NCBI RefSeq assembly: GCF_902498195.1
Contig: NZ_CABVIY010000001.1
Location: 186,001-250,000 of the forward strand
Reading direction: 5' to 3'
Length of the DNA stretch: 64,000 nucleotides
Origin: Pseudomonas fluorescens
Lineage (GTDB): Bacteria; Pseudomonadota; Gammaproteobacteria; Pseudomonadales; Pseudomonadaceae
Shown: positions 18,280 to 30,151 of the stretch, piece after piece
Layout: each line of letters begins with the position of its first letter
How positions within the stretch are numbered: the stretch's first letter is position 1
Notes under the pieces: model-generated
Seen by the model: the letters and a program-made list of their open reading frames with translations, nothing else
The model's database searches: none
What the model was told of the DNA's origin: nothing
Program-made: the position numbers and the translations under genes

Positions 18280-20676
18280 ATGAAGACAACCATCGAATTG
18301 CCTCTCTTGCCATTGCGTGATGTCGTGGTTTATCCGCACATGGTTATCCCGCTGTTCGTGGGGCGCGAGAAATCCATCGAAGCCCTCGAGGCCGCGATGA
18401 CGGGCGACAAGCAGATTCTTCTGCTGGCCCAGAGAAACCCTGCTGACGATGATCCCGGCGAAGACGCACTTTATCGCGTGGGCACGATTGCTACCGTTCT
18501 CCAGCTGCTGAAGCTGCCTGACGGCACGGTCAAGGTTCTGGTCGAGGGCGAGCAACGTGGCGCCGTGGAGCTTTTCAGCGAAGTGGACGGCCATTGCCGT
18601 GCGGAAGTCTCGTTGATCGACGAAGTCGACGCGCCGGAGCGCGAGTCGGAAGTGTTTGTCCGCAGCTTGCTGTCCCAGTTCGAACAGTATGTGCAGTTGG
18701 GCAAGAAAGTACCGGCTGAAGTCCTGTCGTCGCTCAATAGCATCGATGAGCCCGGGCGCCTGGTCGACACCATGGCCGCGCACATGGCCCTGAAAATCGA
18801 GCAGAAGCAGGAAATTCTCGAAATCATCGATTTGTCGGCTCGGGTCGAGCACGTCCTGGCGTTGCTGGATGCCGAAATCGATCTGCTGCAAGTCGAGAAA
18901 CGCATTCGCGGTCGCGTCAAAAAGCAAATGGAGCGCAGTCAGCGCGAGTACTACCTGAACGAGCAGATGAAGGCTATTCAGAAAGAACTCGGCGACAGTG
19001 ACGAAGGTCACAACGAAATCGAAGAGCTGAAAAAGCGTATCGATGCCGCTGGCCTGCCAAAAGACGCACTCGCCAAGGCCCAGGCCGAACTGAACAAGCT
19101 CAAGCAAATGTCGCCCATGTCCGCGGAAGCGACCGTTGTGCGTTCCTACATCGACTGGCTGGTTCAGGTGCCGTGGAAGGCCCAGAGCAAGGTCCGCCTG
19201 GATCTGGCGCGCGCAGAAGATATTCTCGATGCCGACCACTATGGCCTGGAAGAAGTCAAAGAGCGGATTCTCGAATATCTCGCCGTACAAAAGCGCGTGA
19301 AGAAAATCCGTGGTCCCGTGTTGTGCCTGGTCGGTCCTCCCGGGGTGGGTAAAACCTCGCTGGCGGAATCGATTGCCCACGCCACCAACCGTAAGTTTGT
19401 TCGCATGGCCCTCGGCGGCGTGCGTGACGAGGCGGAAATTCGTGGTCATCGCCGGACTTACATCGGTTCGATGCCAGGAAGATTGATTCAAAAAATGACA
19501 AAAGTGGGCGTCCGCAACCCGCTGTTCCTGCTCGACGAAATCGACAAGATGGGCAGCGACATGCGTGGCGACCCGGCGTCGGCGTTGCTGGAAGTGCTCG
19601 ATCCCGAGCAAAACCACAACTTCAACGATCACTATCTGGAAGTCGACTACGACTTGTCCGATGTGATGTTCCTGTGCACCTCGAACTCCATGAATATTCC
19701 CCCGGCGTTGCTGGACCGGATGGAAGTGATTCGCCTGCCGGGCTACACCGAAGACGAGAAGATCAACATTGCCGTCAAATACCTCTCGCCGAAGCAGATC
19801 ACGGCCAACGGCTTGAAAAAAGGCGAGCTGGAATTCGACGCCGAAGCGATCCGCGACATCATTCGCTACTACACCCGCGAGGCTGGCGTACGTGGCCTGG
19901 AGCGACAGATTGCCAAGGTTTGCCGCAAGGCGGTCAAAGAGCACGCACTGGAAAAACGCTTCTCGGTGAAGGTCACCGCAGAGGATCTGGAACACTTCCT
20001 GGGCGTGCGCAAGTTCCGCTACGGCCTGGCAGAGCAGCAGGACCAGATCGGTCAGGTTACTGGCCTGGCGTGGACCCAGGTGGGCGGCGAGTTGCTGACC
20101 ATCGAAGCCGCGGTAGTGCCGGGCAAGGGCCAATTGATCAAGACGGGCTCGCTGGGTGACGTGATGGTCGAGTCGATCACCGCAGCCTTGACGGTTGTGC
20201 GCAGCCGCGCGAAGAGCCTGGGGATTCCCCTGGACTTCCACGAGAAGCGCGACACCCATATCCACATGCCGGAAGGGGCGACGCCGAAAGACGGTCCTAG
20301 CGCCGGTGTAGGCATGTGCACGGCGTTGGTATCGGCATTGACCGGTATTCCTGTGCGTGCGGACGTGGCCATGACCGGTGAGATCACCTTGCGTGGGCAG
20401 GTGCTGGCAATTGGTGGTTTGAAAGAAAAACTGCTCGCTGCTCACCGTGGTGGAATCAAGACCGTGATCATTCCCGAAGAGAATGTTCGCGATTTGAAGG
20501 AAATTCCTGACAATATCAAGCAGGATCTCCAGATTAAACCGGTTAAATGGATTGACGAGGTCCTGCAAATTGCGCTGCAATACGCGCCGGAGCCCTTGCC
20601 TGATGTGGCTCCGGAGATTGTCGCGAAGGATGAAAAACGCGAGTCCGATTCTAAGGAAAGAATTAGCACGCATTAG
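18280..20676 (+). CDS. lon: ATP-dependent protease La (Lon)
   Basis: A 798-residue homohexameric protease that removes misfolded and short-lived regulatory proteins. It has the N-terminal substrate-binding domain ([16 protein letters not shown]), a long coiled coil, an AAA+ domain with Walker A GPPGVGKT (352-359), and a C-terminal protease domain with catalytic Ser674 in DGPSAGVGM and Lys717 in [10 protein letters not shown]. The ATG at 18280 follows GAGGCG. The longer upstream frame is excluded because this start gives the standard N-terminus. Confidence 0.97.
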   Translation: MKTTIELPLLPLRDVVVYPHMVIPLFVGREKSIEALEAAMTGDKQILLLAQRNPADDDPGEDALYRVGTIATVLQLLKLPDGTVKVLVEGEQRGAVELFSEVDGHCRAEVSLIDEVDAPERESEVFVRSLLSQFEQYVQLGKKVPAEVLSSLNSIDEPGRLVDTMAAHMALKIEQKQEILEIIDLSARVEHVLALLDAEIDLLQVEKRIRGRVKKQMERSQREYYLNEQMKAIQKELGDSDEGHNEIEELKKRIDAAGLPKDALAKAQAELNKLKQMSPMSAEATVVRSYIDWLVQVPWKAQSKVRLDLARAEDILDADHYGLEEVKERILEYLAVQKRVKKIRGPVLCLVGPPGVGKTSLAESIAHATNRKFVRMALGGVRDEAEIRGHRRTYIGSMPGRLIQKMTKVGVRNPLFLLDEIDKMGSDMRGDPASALLEVLDPEQNHNFNDHYLEVDYDLSDVMFLCTSNSMNIPPALLDRMEVIRLPGYTEDEKINIAVKYLSPKQITANGLKKGELEFDAEAIRDIIRYYTREAGVRGLERQIAKVCRKAVKEHALEKRFSVKVTAEDLEHFLGVRKFRYGLAEQQDQIGQVTGLAWTQVGGELLTIEAAVVPGKGQLIKTGSLGDVMVESITAALTVVRSRAKSLGIPLDFHEKRDTHIHMPEGATPKDGPSAGVGMCTALVSALTGIPVRADVAMTGEITLRGQVLAIGGLKEKLLAAHRGGIKTVIIPEENVRDLKEIPDNIKQDLQIKPVKWIDEVLQIALQYAPEPLPDVAPEIVAKDEKRESDSKERISTH

Positions 20677-20700
20677 TACGTATTTGCCTGGGGGGCTTCC

Positions 20701-20729
20701 TTGACAGCTTTTTAGAGCCCTTGTTATAA
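20701..20729 (+). promoter_or_regulatory. Strong sigma-70 promoter of hupB
   Basis: A consensus TTGACA at 20701-20706 and TTATAA at 20724-20729 with an ideal 17-bp spacer, about 95 bases upstream of the hupB start. Confidence 0.8.
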
Positions 20730-20825
20730 AGCGGCTCTTAAGTGTCTGTAGGCCATTCAGCACTCGTTTTTGCTTTCACCAAAAAAACTTAGAATCATAC
20801 TCAAATAGATATAAGGGGACTTAGA

Positions 20826-21098
20826 GTGAACAAGTCGGAACTGATTGATGCTATCGCTGCATCCGCTGATATCCCGAAAGCTGCTGCTGGCCGTGCGCTG
20901 GACGCTGTAATCGAATCCGTCACTGGCGCTCTCAAGGCTGGCGACTCCGTTGTTCTGGTTGGTTTCGGTACTTTCTCCGTCACTGATCGTCCAGCTCGCA
21001 TTGGTCGTAACCCACAGACCGGTAAGACGCTGGAAATCGCGGCAGCCAAAAAACCAGGTTTCAAAGCCGGTAAAGCACTGAAAGAAGCTGTCAACTAA
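20826..21098 (+). CDS. hupB: DNA-binding protein HU-beta
   Basis: A 90-residue nucleoid protein that bends DNA as a dimer. It has the HU signature [20 protein letters not shown] (residues 47-66) and the N-terminal [11 protein letters not shown]. The start is a GTG at 20826, preceded by AAGGGGAC. A near-consensus promoter lies upstream, as expected for an abundant protein. Confidence 0.96.
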   Translation: MNKSELIDAIAASADIPKAAAGRALDAVIESVTGALKAGDSVVLVGFGTFSVTDRPARIGRNPQTGKTLEIAAAKKPGFKAGKALKEAVN

Positions 21099-21151
21099 GT
21101 TCGATTCAGGTTTTTACCTATCCGGGTCGGGGTCATGCCTGACCTGGCAGC

Positions 21152-21229
21152 GGAGCGGTAGTCCAGTCGGCAGGTCGCCGGTCCGAGACACCGAGGCTCG
21201 CAAGTTCGAGTCATCGGTCCGCTCCGTCA
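21152..21229 (+). pseudogene. Degenerate tRNA (tRNA-Asp-like) remnant
   Basis: The 7-bp acceptor stem GGAGCGG / CCGCTCC is perfect, and D-arm (AGTCGG) and T-loop (GTTCGAGTC) features resemble tRNA-Asp. However, the anticodon arm is altered: the loop reads CCGAGAC with C at position 33 instead of the invariant T, the stem keeps only 4 pairs, the T stem does not pair, and the 3' end is GTCA instead of GCCA. A terminator follows. It is probably a decayed tRNA gene and not functional. Confidence 0.7.
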
Positions 21230-21237
21230 GTTACGAG

Positions 21238-21267
21238 AAGGCGCATCCTCGGATGCGCCTTTCTTCT
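21238..21267 (+). terminator. Terminator after hupB and the pseudo-tRNA
   Basis: Stem AAGGCGCATCC / GGATGCGCCTT with a two-base apex and a T-rich tail. Confidence 0.85.
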
Positions 21268-21331
21268 ATCCGGATTCTACCCACGCTCCACGGTTGCCTA
21301 ATTTTGAAGTTCAACCGTTTATGGGGGACGC

Positions 21332-23203
21332 ATGCTGCAGAATATCAGGGACAATTCACAAGGCTGGATTGCCAAGACCATTATCGGGGTCATCGTTGCA
21401 CTGATGGCTTTGACGGGTTTCGACGCCATTTTTCAGGCCACGACGACCAAAAACGAGGCGGCGAAGGTCAATGGTGAAGAGATCAGCCAGAACGAGCTGA
21501 GCCAGGCGGTCGATATGCAACGCCGTCAACTCATGCAACAGCTGGGCAAGGATTTCGATGCTTCCTTGCTCGACGAAAAGATGCTGCGCGAGTCGGCACT
21601 CAAAGGCCTGATCGATCGCAAACTGTTGCTGCAAGGCGCAGAAAGCTCGAAATTCGCTTTCTCCGAAGCGGCGCTGGACCAGGTCATCCTGCAAACGCCT
21701 GAGTTCCAGGTGGATGGCAAGTTCAGCCCCGAGCGGTTTGACCAGGTTATCCGTCAACTCGGTTACAGCCGCATGCAATTCCGCCAGATGCTGGCTCAGG
21801 AAATGCTGATCGGCCAACTGCGCGCCGGTCTGGCGGGTAGCGGCTTCGTCACCGATGCACAGGTTCTGGCGTTCGCCCGTCTGGAAAAGCAGACCCGCGA
21901 CTTTGCTTCCCTGAACATCAAGGCTGACCCGGCGGCGGTGAAGCTGACCGACGATGAAGTCAAAGCCTACTACGACGAACACGCCAAGGAATTCATGACG
22001 CCGGATCAGGTGGTCATCGATTATCTGGAATTGAAGAAGTCTTCCTTCTTCGATCAGGTCAGCGTCAAGGACGAAGACCTGCAAGCGGCGTATCAGAAAG
22101 AAATCGCGAACCTGTCCGAACAACGCCGGGCTGCGCACATTCTGATCGAAGTGAACGACAAGACCACCGAAGCACAGGCCAAGGCCAAGATCGACGACAT
22201 CCAGGCACGTCTGGCCAAAGGCGAGAAGTTCGAGGCCCTGGCCAAGGAATTCTCCCAGGACCCGGGTTCGGCGAACAATGGCGGCGACCTCGGCTACGCA
22301 GGTCCTGGTGTCTATGACCCAGCGTTCGAAAAATCCCTGTACTCGTTGGCCAAGGATCAGGTTTCCGAGCCGGTTCGCACTGATTTCGGTTTCCACCTGA
22401 TCAAGCTGCTGGGTGTGGAAGCGCCTGAAGTGCCGACATTCGCCAGCCTGAAAGACAAGCTGACCCGCGAATTGAAGACTCAGCAGGTCGAGCAGCGTTT
22501 TGTCGAGGCCACCAAGCAACTGGAGGACGCCTCCTTCGAAGCTTCCGATCTGGCCCAGCCGGCGCAGGATCTGAAGCTGACCGTTCACACCTCCAAGCCG
22601 TTCGGCCGTGAGGGTGGCGAGGGCATTGCGGCCAACCGTGCCGTGATCACCGCGGCGTTCAGTCCGGAAGTGCTGGATGAGGGTGCCAACAGCACCGCCA
22701 TCGAGCTGGATCCGGAAACCGTGGTCGTGTTGCGCGCCAAGGAGCACCTCAAGCCTGCACAACTGCCACTGGAAAGCGTAGCGGGCCCGATCCGCGAGCA
22801 ATTGACCAAGGAGCACGCCAGTGCTGCCGCCAAGACCAAGGCTGATGAGCTGATCGCCAGCCTGCGCGATGGCAAGACCCCGCTGGACAAGCCGATCGAT
22901 GGCCAGAGCTGGAAGGTGACCGAGGCCGCGACTCGCGCTCAGGAAGGGATCGACCCAACCGTGCTGCAGGCGCTGTTCCGTATGCCCAAGCCTGCCGCCA
23001 AGGAAAAACCGACGTTCACCAGCGTGACCCTGCCGGATGGCAGCCTGATGATCGTCCGTCTGAATGGCGTCAACGAAGCGGCAACGCCGACTGAAGAAGA
23101 GAAGGCTCAATACCGTCGCTTCCTCGCTTCACGCGTTGGCCAGCAGGATTTTGCGGCTTACCGCAAGCAGTTGGAAAGCCAGGCCGAGATCAAGCGTTTC
23201 TGA
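21332..23203 (+). CDS. ppiD: Periplasmic folding chaperone PpiD
   Basis: A 623-residue protein anchored by one N-terminal transmembrane helix (IIGVIVALMALTGFDAIF, residues 15-32) and otherwise periplasmic. It has a SurA-like N-terminal region and one parvulin domain (around RRAAHILIEV through GDLGYAGPGVYDPAF). It assists newly exported proteins at the Sec translocon. The length matches E. coli PpiD (623). It follows hupB as in other gammaproteobacteria and ends in a strong terminator. Confidence 0.95.
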   Translation: MLQNIRDNSQGWIAKTIIGVIVALMALTGFDAIFQATTTKNEAAKVNGEEISQNELSQAVDMQRRQLMQQLGKDFDASLLDEKMLRESALKGLIDRKLLLQGAESSKFAFSEAALDQVILQTPEFQVDGKFSPERFDQVIRQLGYSRMQFRQMLAQEMLIGQLRAGLAGSGFVTDAQVLAFARLEKQTRDFASLNIKADPAAVKLTDDEVKAYYDEHAKEFMTPDQVVIDYLELKKSSFFDQVSVKDEDLQAAYQKEIANLSEQRRAAHILIEVNDKTTEAQAKAKIDDIQARLAKGEKFEALAKEFSQDPGSANNGGDLGYAGPGVYDPAFEKSLYSLAKDQVSEPVRTDFGFHLIKLLGVEAPEVPTFASLKDKLTRELKTQQVEQRFVEATKQLEDASFEASDLAQPAQDLKLTVHTSKPFGREGGEGIAANRAVITAAFSPEVLDEGANSTAIELDPETVVVLRAKEHLKPAQLPLESVAGPIREQLTKEHASAAAKTKADELIASLRDGKTPLDKPIDGQSWKVTEAATRAQEGIDPTVLQALFRMPKPAAKEKPTFTSVTLPDGSLMIVRLNGVNEAATPTEEEKAQYRRFLASRVGQQDFAAYRKQLESQAEIKRF

Positions 23204-23230
23204 TATCGGACTGAGTCATGCGCTACATGA

Positions 23231-23259
23231 GAACCCCGGCCGAAAGGCCGGGGTTTTTT
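23231..23259 (+). terminator. Terminator after ppiD
   Basis: Stem CCCCGGCC / GGCCGGGG with a GAAA tetraloop and six T. Confidence 0.93.
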
Positions 23260-23404
23260 GTTGCCGGCGCCATGAAAAACCGGTGTGACTTTTGCCTCAT
23301 ATCGCAGTCAACACTCCTGTAACTGTTTTAAGACACAATCGATGCGCCGCTAAGCAACGATCTGTTGCACAATACGCCCCGAACCGTTTTCCTCAGGATG
23401 TTCA

Positions 23405-24247
23405 ATGTTTAAATCAATTCCCATGCGTGTTGCCGGGCTGGCGCTGGTGCTGGCAGCTGCGGCCGGGTGCTCGTCGAAGAAAGCCGCCATCTACGAGCAT
23501 GAGAATTTCGACGACTCCGGCACATTTTCCCGCAACTACCCGGTGACGGATGCGCAAAGCTGCGAAGCCGCTCGTCGGGCCTTGCTGAGCCAGGGCTACA
23601 TCATTACCAGCAGCGATCCGAAACTGGTCAGCGGGCACAAGAGCTTCCAGCAGACCGGCGAGACCCACATGGAAATCAGTTTCAGTGTGGTCTGCGCCGA
23701 CGACGGCAGCGCCGGTCATCACGCCACGATGTTCGCCAACGCCCTGCAGGACCGTTATGCGCTGAAGAAGACCAACAACTCCGCCAGCCTCGGTGTAGGC
23801 GTGCTGGGTTCGGTGTCGATGCCGATTGGTTCGTCGGACGACTCGATGGTCAAGGTCGCGAGCGAAACCGTATCCTCGGCCAAGTTCTACGAGCGTTTCT
23901 TCGCCCTGGTCGAACTGTTCCTGCCCAAGGAAGTGAAGGAAGCGGCCCATATCGCCGAGAAGCCTAAAACCGATCTGGGCGTGCCTGAACCCAAGGCGAC
24001 TCCGGCGCCATTGGCCCCGGAAACCGCGGCAGAACCTGCCCCGGCTGCACAGGTGACAACAACGCCCGCCGAAGCCGCTCCCACCGCGTCCGAGCCCGTA
24101 GCGCCGCCTCCTGAAGCCGCGCCGATCACCGCGACCCCAAGCGCCGAGCCGGCACCTTCCACGGAAACGATCACGCCCCCGGCCAATCCGAGCGATATCC
24201 CGCCACCGTCGGAGCCGATCCGGGCCATGCCGATCACTGGCCAATGA
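23405..24247 (+). CDS. DUF2242 lipoprotein with Pro/Ala-rich tail
   Basis: A 280-residue protein with a lipobox (AAGC, Cys22) followed by a DUF2242-type domain (about residues 30-185: FSRNYPVTDAQSCEAARRAL, SSDPKLVSGHKSFQ). The last 90 residues are a Pro/Ala/Glu/Thr-rich tail, probably disordered and reaching across the periplasm. Its exact role is not known. The start at 23405 puts the signal peptide directly at the N-terminus. It appears to be a separate transcript. Confidence 0.8.
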   Translation: MFKSIPMRVAGLALVLAAAAGCSSKKAAIYEHENFDDSGTFSRNYPVTDAQSCEAARRALLSQGYIITSSDPKLVSGHKSFQQTGETHMEISFSVVCADDGSAGHHATMFANALQDRYALKKTNNSASLGVGVLGSVSMPIGSSDDSMVKVASETVSSAKFYERFFALVELFLPKEVKEAAHIAEKPKTDLGVPEPKATPAPLAPETAAEPAPAAQVTTTPAEAAPTASEPVAPPPEAAPITATPSAEPAPSTETITPPANPSDIPPPSEPIRAMPITGQ

Positions 24248-24405
24248 TGGCGATACGGGGCCGGCCGAATCCGCGTCGGTCCCATCACCGCCGTATTCAT
24301 TAATCCGCGTCAAACAGCCCGCTGTCCTGTGGGCTGTATCGAAAAAATCCTGTGATAAATTCCTGACAGCCTGCTACGTTTTATTCAGTAGCGACGAAGT
24401 GTCGT

Positions 24406-24435
24406 GTGCCCGTCATTTTTCTTTCACGCGGGCAC
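24406..24435. other. Imperfect hairpin upstream of the 28-aa gene
   Basis: GTGCCCG / CGGGCAC stem around a 16-base T-rich loop. It could be a leader structure or a weak terminator for the DUF2242 gene. Confidence 0.35.
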
Positions 24436-24498
24436 TTTAAGCTCGAGTTGCTGGTCATTTATTCAGACTTTTTTCATTGAGCTGTGGGGGATTCGAAA

Positions 24499-24585
24499 AT
24501 GGACGATTATCAAGAAGAGTTGCTCGAGTATCAGGCATTCGAACTGGACCCGCTGGAACCCGCGGAAGACGCTACCGAACTGTAA
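24499..24585 (+). CDS. Very small acidic protein (28 aa)
   Basis: A short frame, ATG at 24499 to TAA at 24585, preceded by a GTGGGGGA ribosome-binding-like sequence. The product starts MDDYQEELLEYQAFELD and ends PAEDATEL: 28 residues, more than ten of them Asp or Glu, no hydrophobic helix. The frame is well formed and uses typical host codons. The overlapping longer frame in another phase looks random. It could be a small regulatory protein or a leader peptide. Function unknown. Confidence 0.5.
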   Translation: MDDYQEELLEYQAFELDPLEPAEDATEL

Positions 24586-24629
24586 TCAACGCTTTCAGGC
24601 TTCAAACTTGTAGCAGATAACTTGCAGCT

Positions 24630-25670
24630 TCAAGCCGTTTGCCTGTGACTGCGGCGAAACTCGCCAGGTGTCTGGCCCGTCCAGCGCTTGAAGGCGCGTT
24701 GAAAGGCTTCGGCTGAGGCAAAGCCCAGCAGGTAGGCGATTTCTCCGAACGCCAGTTCGGTATCGCGAATGTAGGTCATGGCCAGGTCGCGACGGGTGTC
24801 GTTGAGAATTGCCCGATACTGCGTGCCTTCTTCGGCCAGTTTGCGGCGCAGCGTCCAGATGGGCAGCTTCAGGCGTGCCGCCACTTCTTCCAGGTCGGGT
24901 TCCCGGCCGCCATTGAGCAATGGCCCCAGCAACTGAGTGATGCGTTCACGCAGGCTGCGGGTGCGTGTCAGTTGCTCCAGTTCCCGTTCACACAGCTTCA
25001 GCAAATGCCGCCAGGTACTCGGGCAATGCTCCGGGTTGCGCTGTGCGAGGCTGGCCAGGCTCAGGCGCAATTGATTGTGCTCGGCACCAAACTGAATCGG
25101 GCATTCGCCAAGTGCATCGTAGGCTGCGTGATAGTCAGGTGCTTCAAATTCGATGTCTATGTGCTCGGCACGCAAGGGGGCAGGACTCACACTGGACAGT
25201 TGCTGCAACCAGCCGGCTATGATCGAGTCGACCACGAAACGGTTATAGCTGTTGTAAGGGCTGATGGAATAGAAACGCAGCCAGGCCCCCTGGGCGTCTT
25301 CGTGAAAGCTCGATTGGCCGCGATAGTTGGAGCCATACAAGGCCTCGAAGCGAATCAGGCAGCGCGCCGCCTCGCGCACCGTGGGCGCCTGCGCCGCCGT
25401 GACGCCGGCGAGGCCGGCCTGGCTCAGGCGACTGAGTTGCCCCATGCGCAAGCCGAGCGCGGGGTTGCCGGTCAACTGGATGGCACTGTGCCCCAGGCGC
25501 ATGTAGCGCGGAATCGAGAGCCGGGCGCCCGCTTCGCTCAGGCGGGCCGCGTCGAGGCCGTATTGTTCCAGCAGCGGTTGCGGGTCTGCGTCGTGGCTGC
25601 GCACAGCCTCGGCCAGGCTGTGAACGAAACCCACCGAGAGATCGCCGAGGCGCATCGGCAGCGGTTTCAT
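24630..25670 (-). CDS. AraC-family transcriptional regulator
   Basis: A 346-residue regulator with an N-terminal arabinose-binding-like domain (PF12625 type, about residues 20-200) and a C-terminal double helix-turn-helix (about 245-340; LEEVAARLKLPIWTLRRKL and AFGEIAYLLGFASAEAFQRA). It starts only 3 bases after the stop of the nitrilase-like gene, so the two are co-transcribed. The neighbourhood with fadH resembles the P. aeruginosa fadH1 region, which also has an AraC regulator. It may control fatty-acid or related genes, by position only. Confidence 0.87.
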   Translation of the reverse strand: MKPLPMRLGDLSVGFVHSLAEAVRSHDADPQPLLEQYGLDAARLSEAGARLSIPRYMRLGHSAIQLTGNPALGLRMGQLSRLSQAGLAGVTAAQAPTVREAARCLIRFEALYGSNYRGQSSFHEDAQGAWLRFYSISPYNSYNRFVVDSIIAGWLQQLSSVSPAPLRAEHIDIEFEAPDYHAAYDALGECPIQFGAEHNQLRLSLASLAQRNPEHCPSTWRHLLKLCERELEQLTRTRSLRERITQLLGPLLNGGREPDLEEVAARLKLPIWTLRRKLAEEGTQYRAILNDTRRDLAMTYIRDTELAFGEIAYLLGFASAEAFQRAFKRWTGQTPGEFRRSHRQTA

Positions 25671-25673
25671 GGC

Positions 25674-26804
25674 TTACAACCACAGGTTCAGCAGGCGCGC
25701 GCCACGGGCGTTGCCGTCGGCGAAATGCTGACCCTTGCTGCTCAGAAAGCTCTGGCCGGCGCTGGCCTGATCCCAGAATTGCCCTCGTAAAAATACGCTC
25801 ATGCCGGCGATCGCCTGGCTGGAGGGCAATTGGGTGGTCAGGGTCAGGCGATGCCAGGCCTGGCCCTCGCTGATCTCCCCGGCCTTGAGGCTGACCGAGC
25901 CCGGCGTCGAAGAACCTTTATAGCCGCGCCACGGCTGATCCCAGATGCCACGGCCCGCCACGAAGGCCGGGACCGCGACGATCCGTGCCTGCTGGTCGTC
26001 GAGCTGGCGATAGTTGTCCGGGTACCAACTGTCGCTGCCGATCAGCACGCCCAGGCGCCCGGCCGGGGTGTCGACCACGTTCAGTGCGTGCTCGCCATTG
26101 GCCTTGAGCGCGTCCTGCTGTTCAAACACCGGGTGCATCTGCCGCTGGGGCTGACCGATCGGCACGCCATCACGGCCAAACACCACGCTGCTGTTGAACA
26201 GCGCGCCGCGACCGATTTTCAGGGTGCCGTCGATGATGCTCGGCTCAGGCAACACGATGGAACCGGCCACCAGTGTCACGTGAAATTCTTTCGCCAGGCC
26301 ACCGAACAGCGCCTGATATTCCTTGGCCATGCCCTTGGCTTTCATGCGCAGGTGAGCGTCATCCAGGCGGCTCCCGCCCTCGGCGCTGATCAGGGCACGG
26401 ACGAACTTCAGCGGATTGCTCACGGCCAGCCAGTTCATGGCTTCCTTGAGTGTCGTGGCCTGGTACAACTCATCCTTTTCGCCGCTGACCATCAGCCAGG
26501 TGCCGACATGTTCGGGCAGTACGACGATGGTTTTCTCGTTGAGCAAGCCTTGTTCCCGGGCTTTTTGCAGGTAGGCCGCGAGCTTGCGGTGCAAGCGCTC
26601 GGGGCTTTGGTAGTCGGTGGGAAACAGCTCGGGCTGGATGCCCAGCAGGTTGCCACGGTCGGCGGGGGTGCCCTGGTCGATCGCCAGATCGATCCGCAGG
26701 TCCGAGAGATAGTGGCCCACCGGACGGTCCGCGGCCCACATGGCGTAGGTCGTCAGGGCGGCGATCAACGCCATGGAGAAGGTCAGGTACAGGAGTTTAC
26801 GCAT
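25674..26804 (-). CDS. Membrane-anchored nitrilase-fold protein lacking catalytic Lys and Cys
   Basis: A 376-residue protein: an N-terminal hydrophobic anchor or signal (residues 4-23) followed by a carbon-nitrogen hydrolase fold. Of the Glu-Lys-Cys triad, Glu98 is present (VVLPEHVGTW). The Lys of the RKxH motif is Gln222 (RQMH), and the Cys of the CYDxxxPE motif is Gly256 (IGSDSWYPD). So it should not hydrolyse amides or nitriles, although the fold is intact. It forms an operon with the AraC regulator and is divergent from fadH. It may act as a sensor or scaffold in the periplasm. Confidence 0.75.
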   Translation of the reverse strand: MRKLLYLTFSMALIAALTTYAMWAADRPVGHYLSDLRIDLAIDQGTPADRGNLLGIQPELFPTDYQSPERLHRKLAAYLQKAREQGLLNEKTIVVLPEHVGTWLMVSGEKDELYQATTLKEAMNWLAVSNPLKFVRALISAEGGSRLDDAHLRMKAKGMAKEYQALFGGLAKEFHVTLVAGSIVLPEPSIIDGTLKIGRGALFNSSVVFGRDGVPIGQPQRQMHPVFEQQDALKANGEHALNVVDTPAGRLGVLIGSDSWYPDNYRQLDDQQARIVAVPAFVAGRGIWDQPWRGYKGSSTPGSVSLKAGEISEGQAWHRLTLTTQLPSSQAIAGMSVFLRGQFWDQASAGQSFLSSKGQHFADGNARGARLLNLWL

Positions 26805-26991
26805 GGGGAAGCAGTCAACGGCCGTGTGCAGGGTTCGATGCCTAGGGTATGACCCGCGCCAGCGCTTGCCAAGGGTTGCTGCGCATTTGGATCAATAAGT
26901 TGTCAGTTACGGTCATTGAGCGGCCCTCGGAGTGCTCATAGTCTGTAGCACATGACTGAGGGGCGCCGAAGAGCGCCCCCATATTCCGTGA

Positions 26992-29052
<2,061 letters not shown>

Positions 29053-29078
29053 TACACAGGCCAAACGTACCTATGGCC

Positions 29079-29153
29079 TTCGCGAGCAAGCCCGCTCCCA
29101 CATTCGATCTGTGTCGTTCACAGATCCCTTGTGGGAGCGGGCTTGCTCGCGAA
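29079..29153. repeat. REP pair (REPIN), family A
   Basis: Inverted perfect REP copies at 29079-29101 and 29131-29153, between fadH and the PLP enzyme. Confidence 0.92.
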
Positions 29154-29201
29154 GGCTGCCGATGAGCCAGTAGAATACTGACTCTCAATACGCACAATCA
29201 G

Positions 29202-30128
29202 ATGCCAATGCTTTTCCCTCCCAACGACTGGCTACCCCAAGCCCCCCTCGAACGCCTCCCTCTCGGCTGGCTAAAAATCGCCGGCATTGAAGTCGCCATC
29301 CTGCGCCTGGACCTGATCGACCCTCTGATCAGCGGCAACAAGTGGTTCAAACTCACCGAACACCTCAAGACCGCTGACCGGTGCGGGGCCCAAGGCATCA
29401 TCAGCCTGGGCGGTGCTCATTCCAATCACTTGCATGCACTGGCTGCGGCCGGCAAGCGATTCGGCTTTGCCACGGTCGGCCTGCTGCGCGGACATCCCCA
29501 GCAAACGCCGACGGTCAAGGACTTGCACGCATTCGGCATGCAACTGCACTGGTTGGGTTATGGCGGCTATCGGGCGCGGCATGAAGCGGGTTTCTGGGCG
29601 CCATGGCAGACGCAATACCCGACGCTGCACCCCGTGCCCGAAGGCGGCGGTGGCTTGCCAGGCGCGCGCGGATGCATGCAACTCAGGGCGCAGGTGTGTG
29701 CGCAACTCGGTGCGCTGGGCTGGAGCGACTACGACGGTTGGTGGCTGGCCTGCGGAACCGGCACGACGCTGGCGGGCCTGGTGCTGGCTGAGGCGGGCGA
29801 GCACACGGTGTACGGTGCGCTGGCGGTGCCCGACGATCATGGTGTTGCAGAGCAAGTCGAGCAGATCATGGAAGAGTCCGGGGTAATCGCCCCGGATTAT
29901 CAACTGTGCGACGCCAGCCGTGGCGGCTTCGCCAAAGTCGATTCGTTGCTGCTTGAATTCATCGAACACACCGAACAGGCCAGCGGCATTCCTTTCGAAC
30001 CGCTGTACACGGGCAAGGCATTGCTGGCGCTCAAGCAACAAGTCGAAGCGGGGAAGTTCGCCCCGGGGACGCGCCTGATCTTCCTCCATACCGGCGGCTT
30101 GCAGGGGCGGCGGGGATTCAACCCGTAA
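29202..30128 (+). CDS. D-cysteine desulfhydrase / ACC deaminase-family PLP enzyme
   Basis: A 308-residue fold-type II PLP enzyme. The PLP lysine is likely Lys47 in ISGNKWFKL, and the phosphate-binding region is ACGTGTTLAG. The family includes D-cysteine desulfhydrase and 1-aminocyclopropane-1-carboxylate deaminase, and sequence alone does not separate them. The motif IISLGGAHSNHLHALAAAG is typical. The gene is single and lies between two REP pairs. A second in-frame ATG (29208) could be the start. Confidence 0.82.
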   Translation: MPMLFPPNDWLPQAPLERLPLGWLKIAGIEVAILRLDLIDPLISGNKWFKLTEHLKTADRCGAQGIISLGGAHSNHLHALAAAGKRFGFATVGLLRGHPQQTPTVKDLHAFGMQLHWLGYGGYRARHEAGFWAPWQTQYPTLHPVPEGGGGLPGARGCMQLRAQVCAQLGALGWSDYDGWWLACGTGTTLAGLVLAEAGEHTVYGALAVPDDHGVAEQVEQIMEESGVIAPDYQLCDASRGGFAKVDSLLLEFIEHTEQASGIPFEPLYTGKALLALKQQVEAGKFAPGTRLIFLHTGGLQGRRGFNP

Positions 30129-30151
30129 ACTTGAAAACAACGCATGCCTAG

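Noticed and set aside
18115..20763. An 882-residue open frame opposite lon
   Set aside because: Same cause; Lon is unmistakable on the plus strand.
24404..24613. A 69-residue frame overlapping the 28-aa gene
   Set aside because: No ribosome site and irregular composition.
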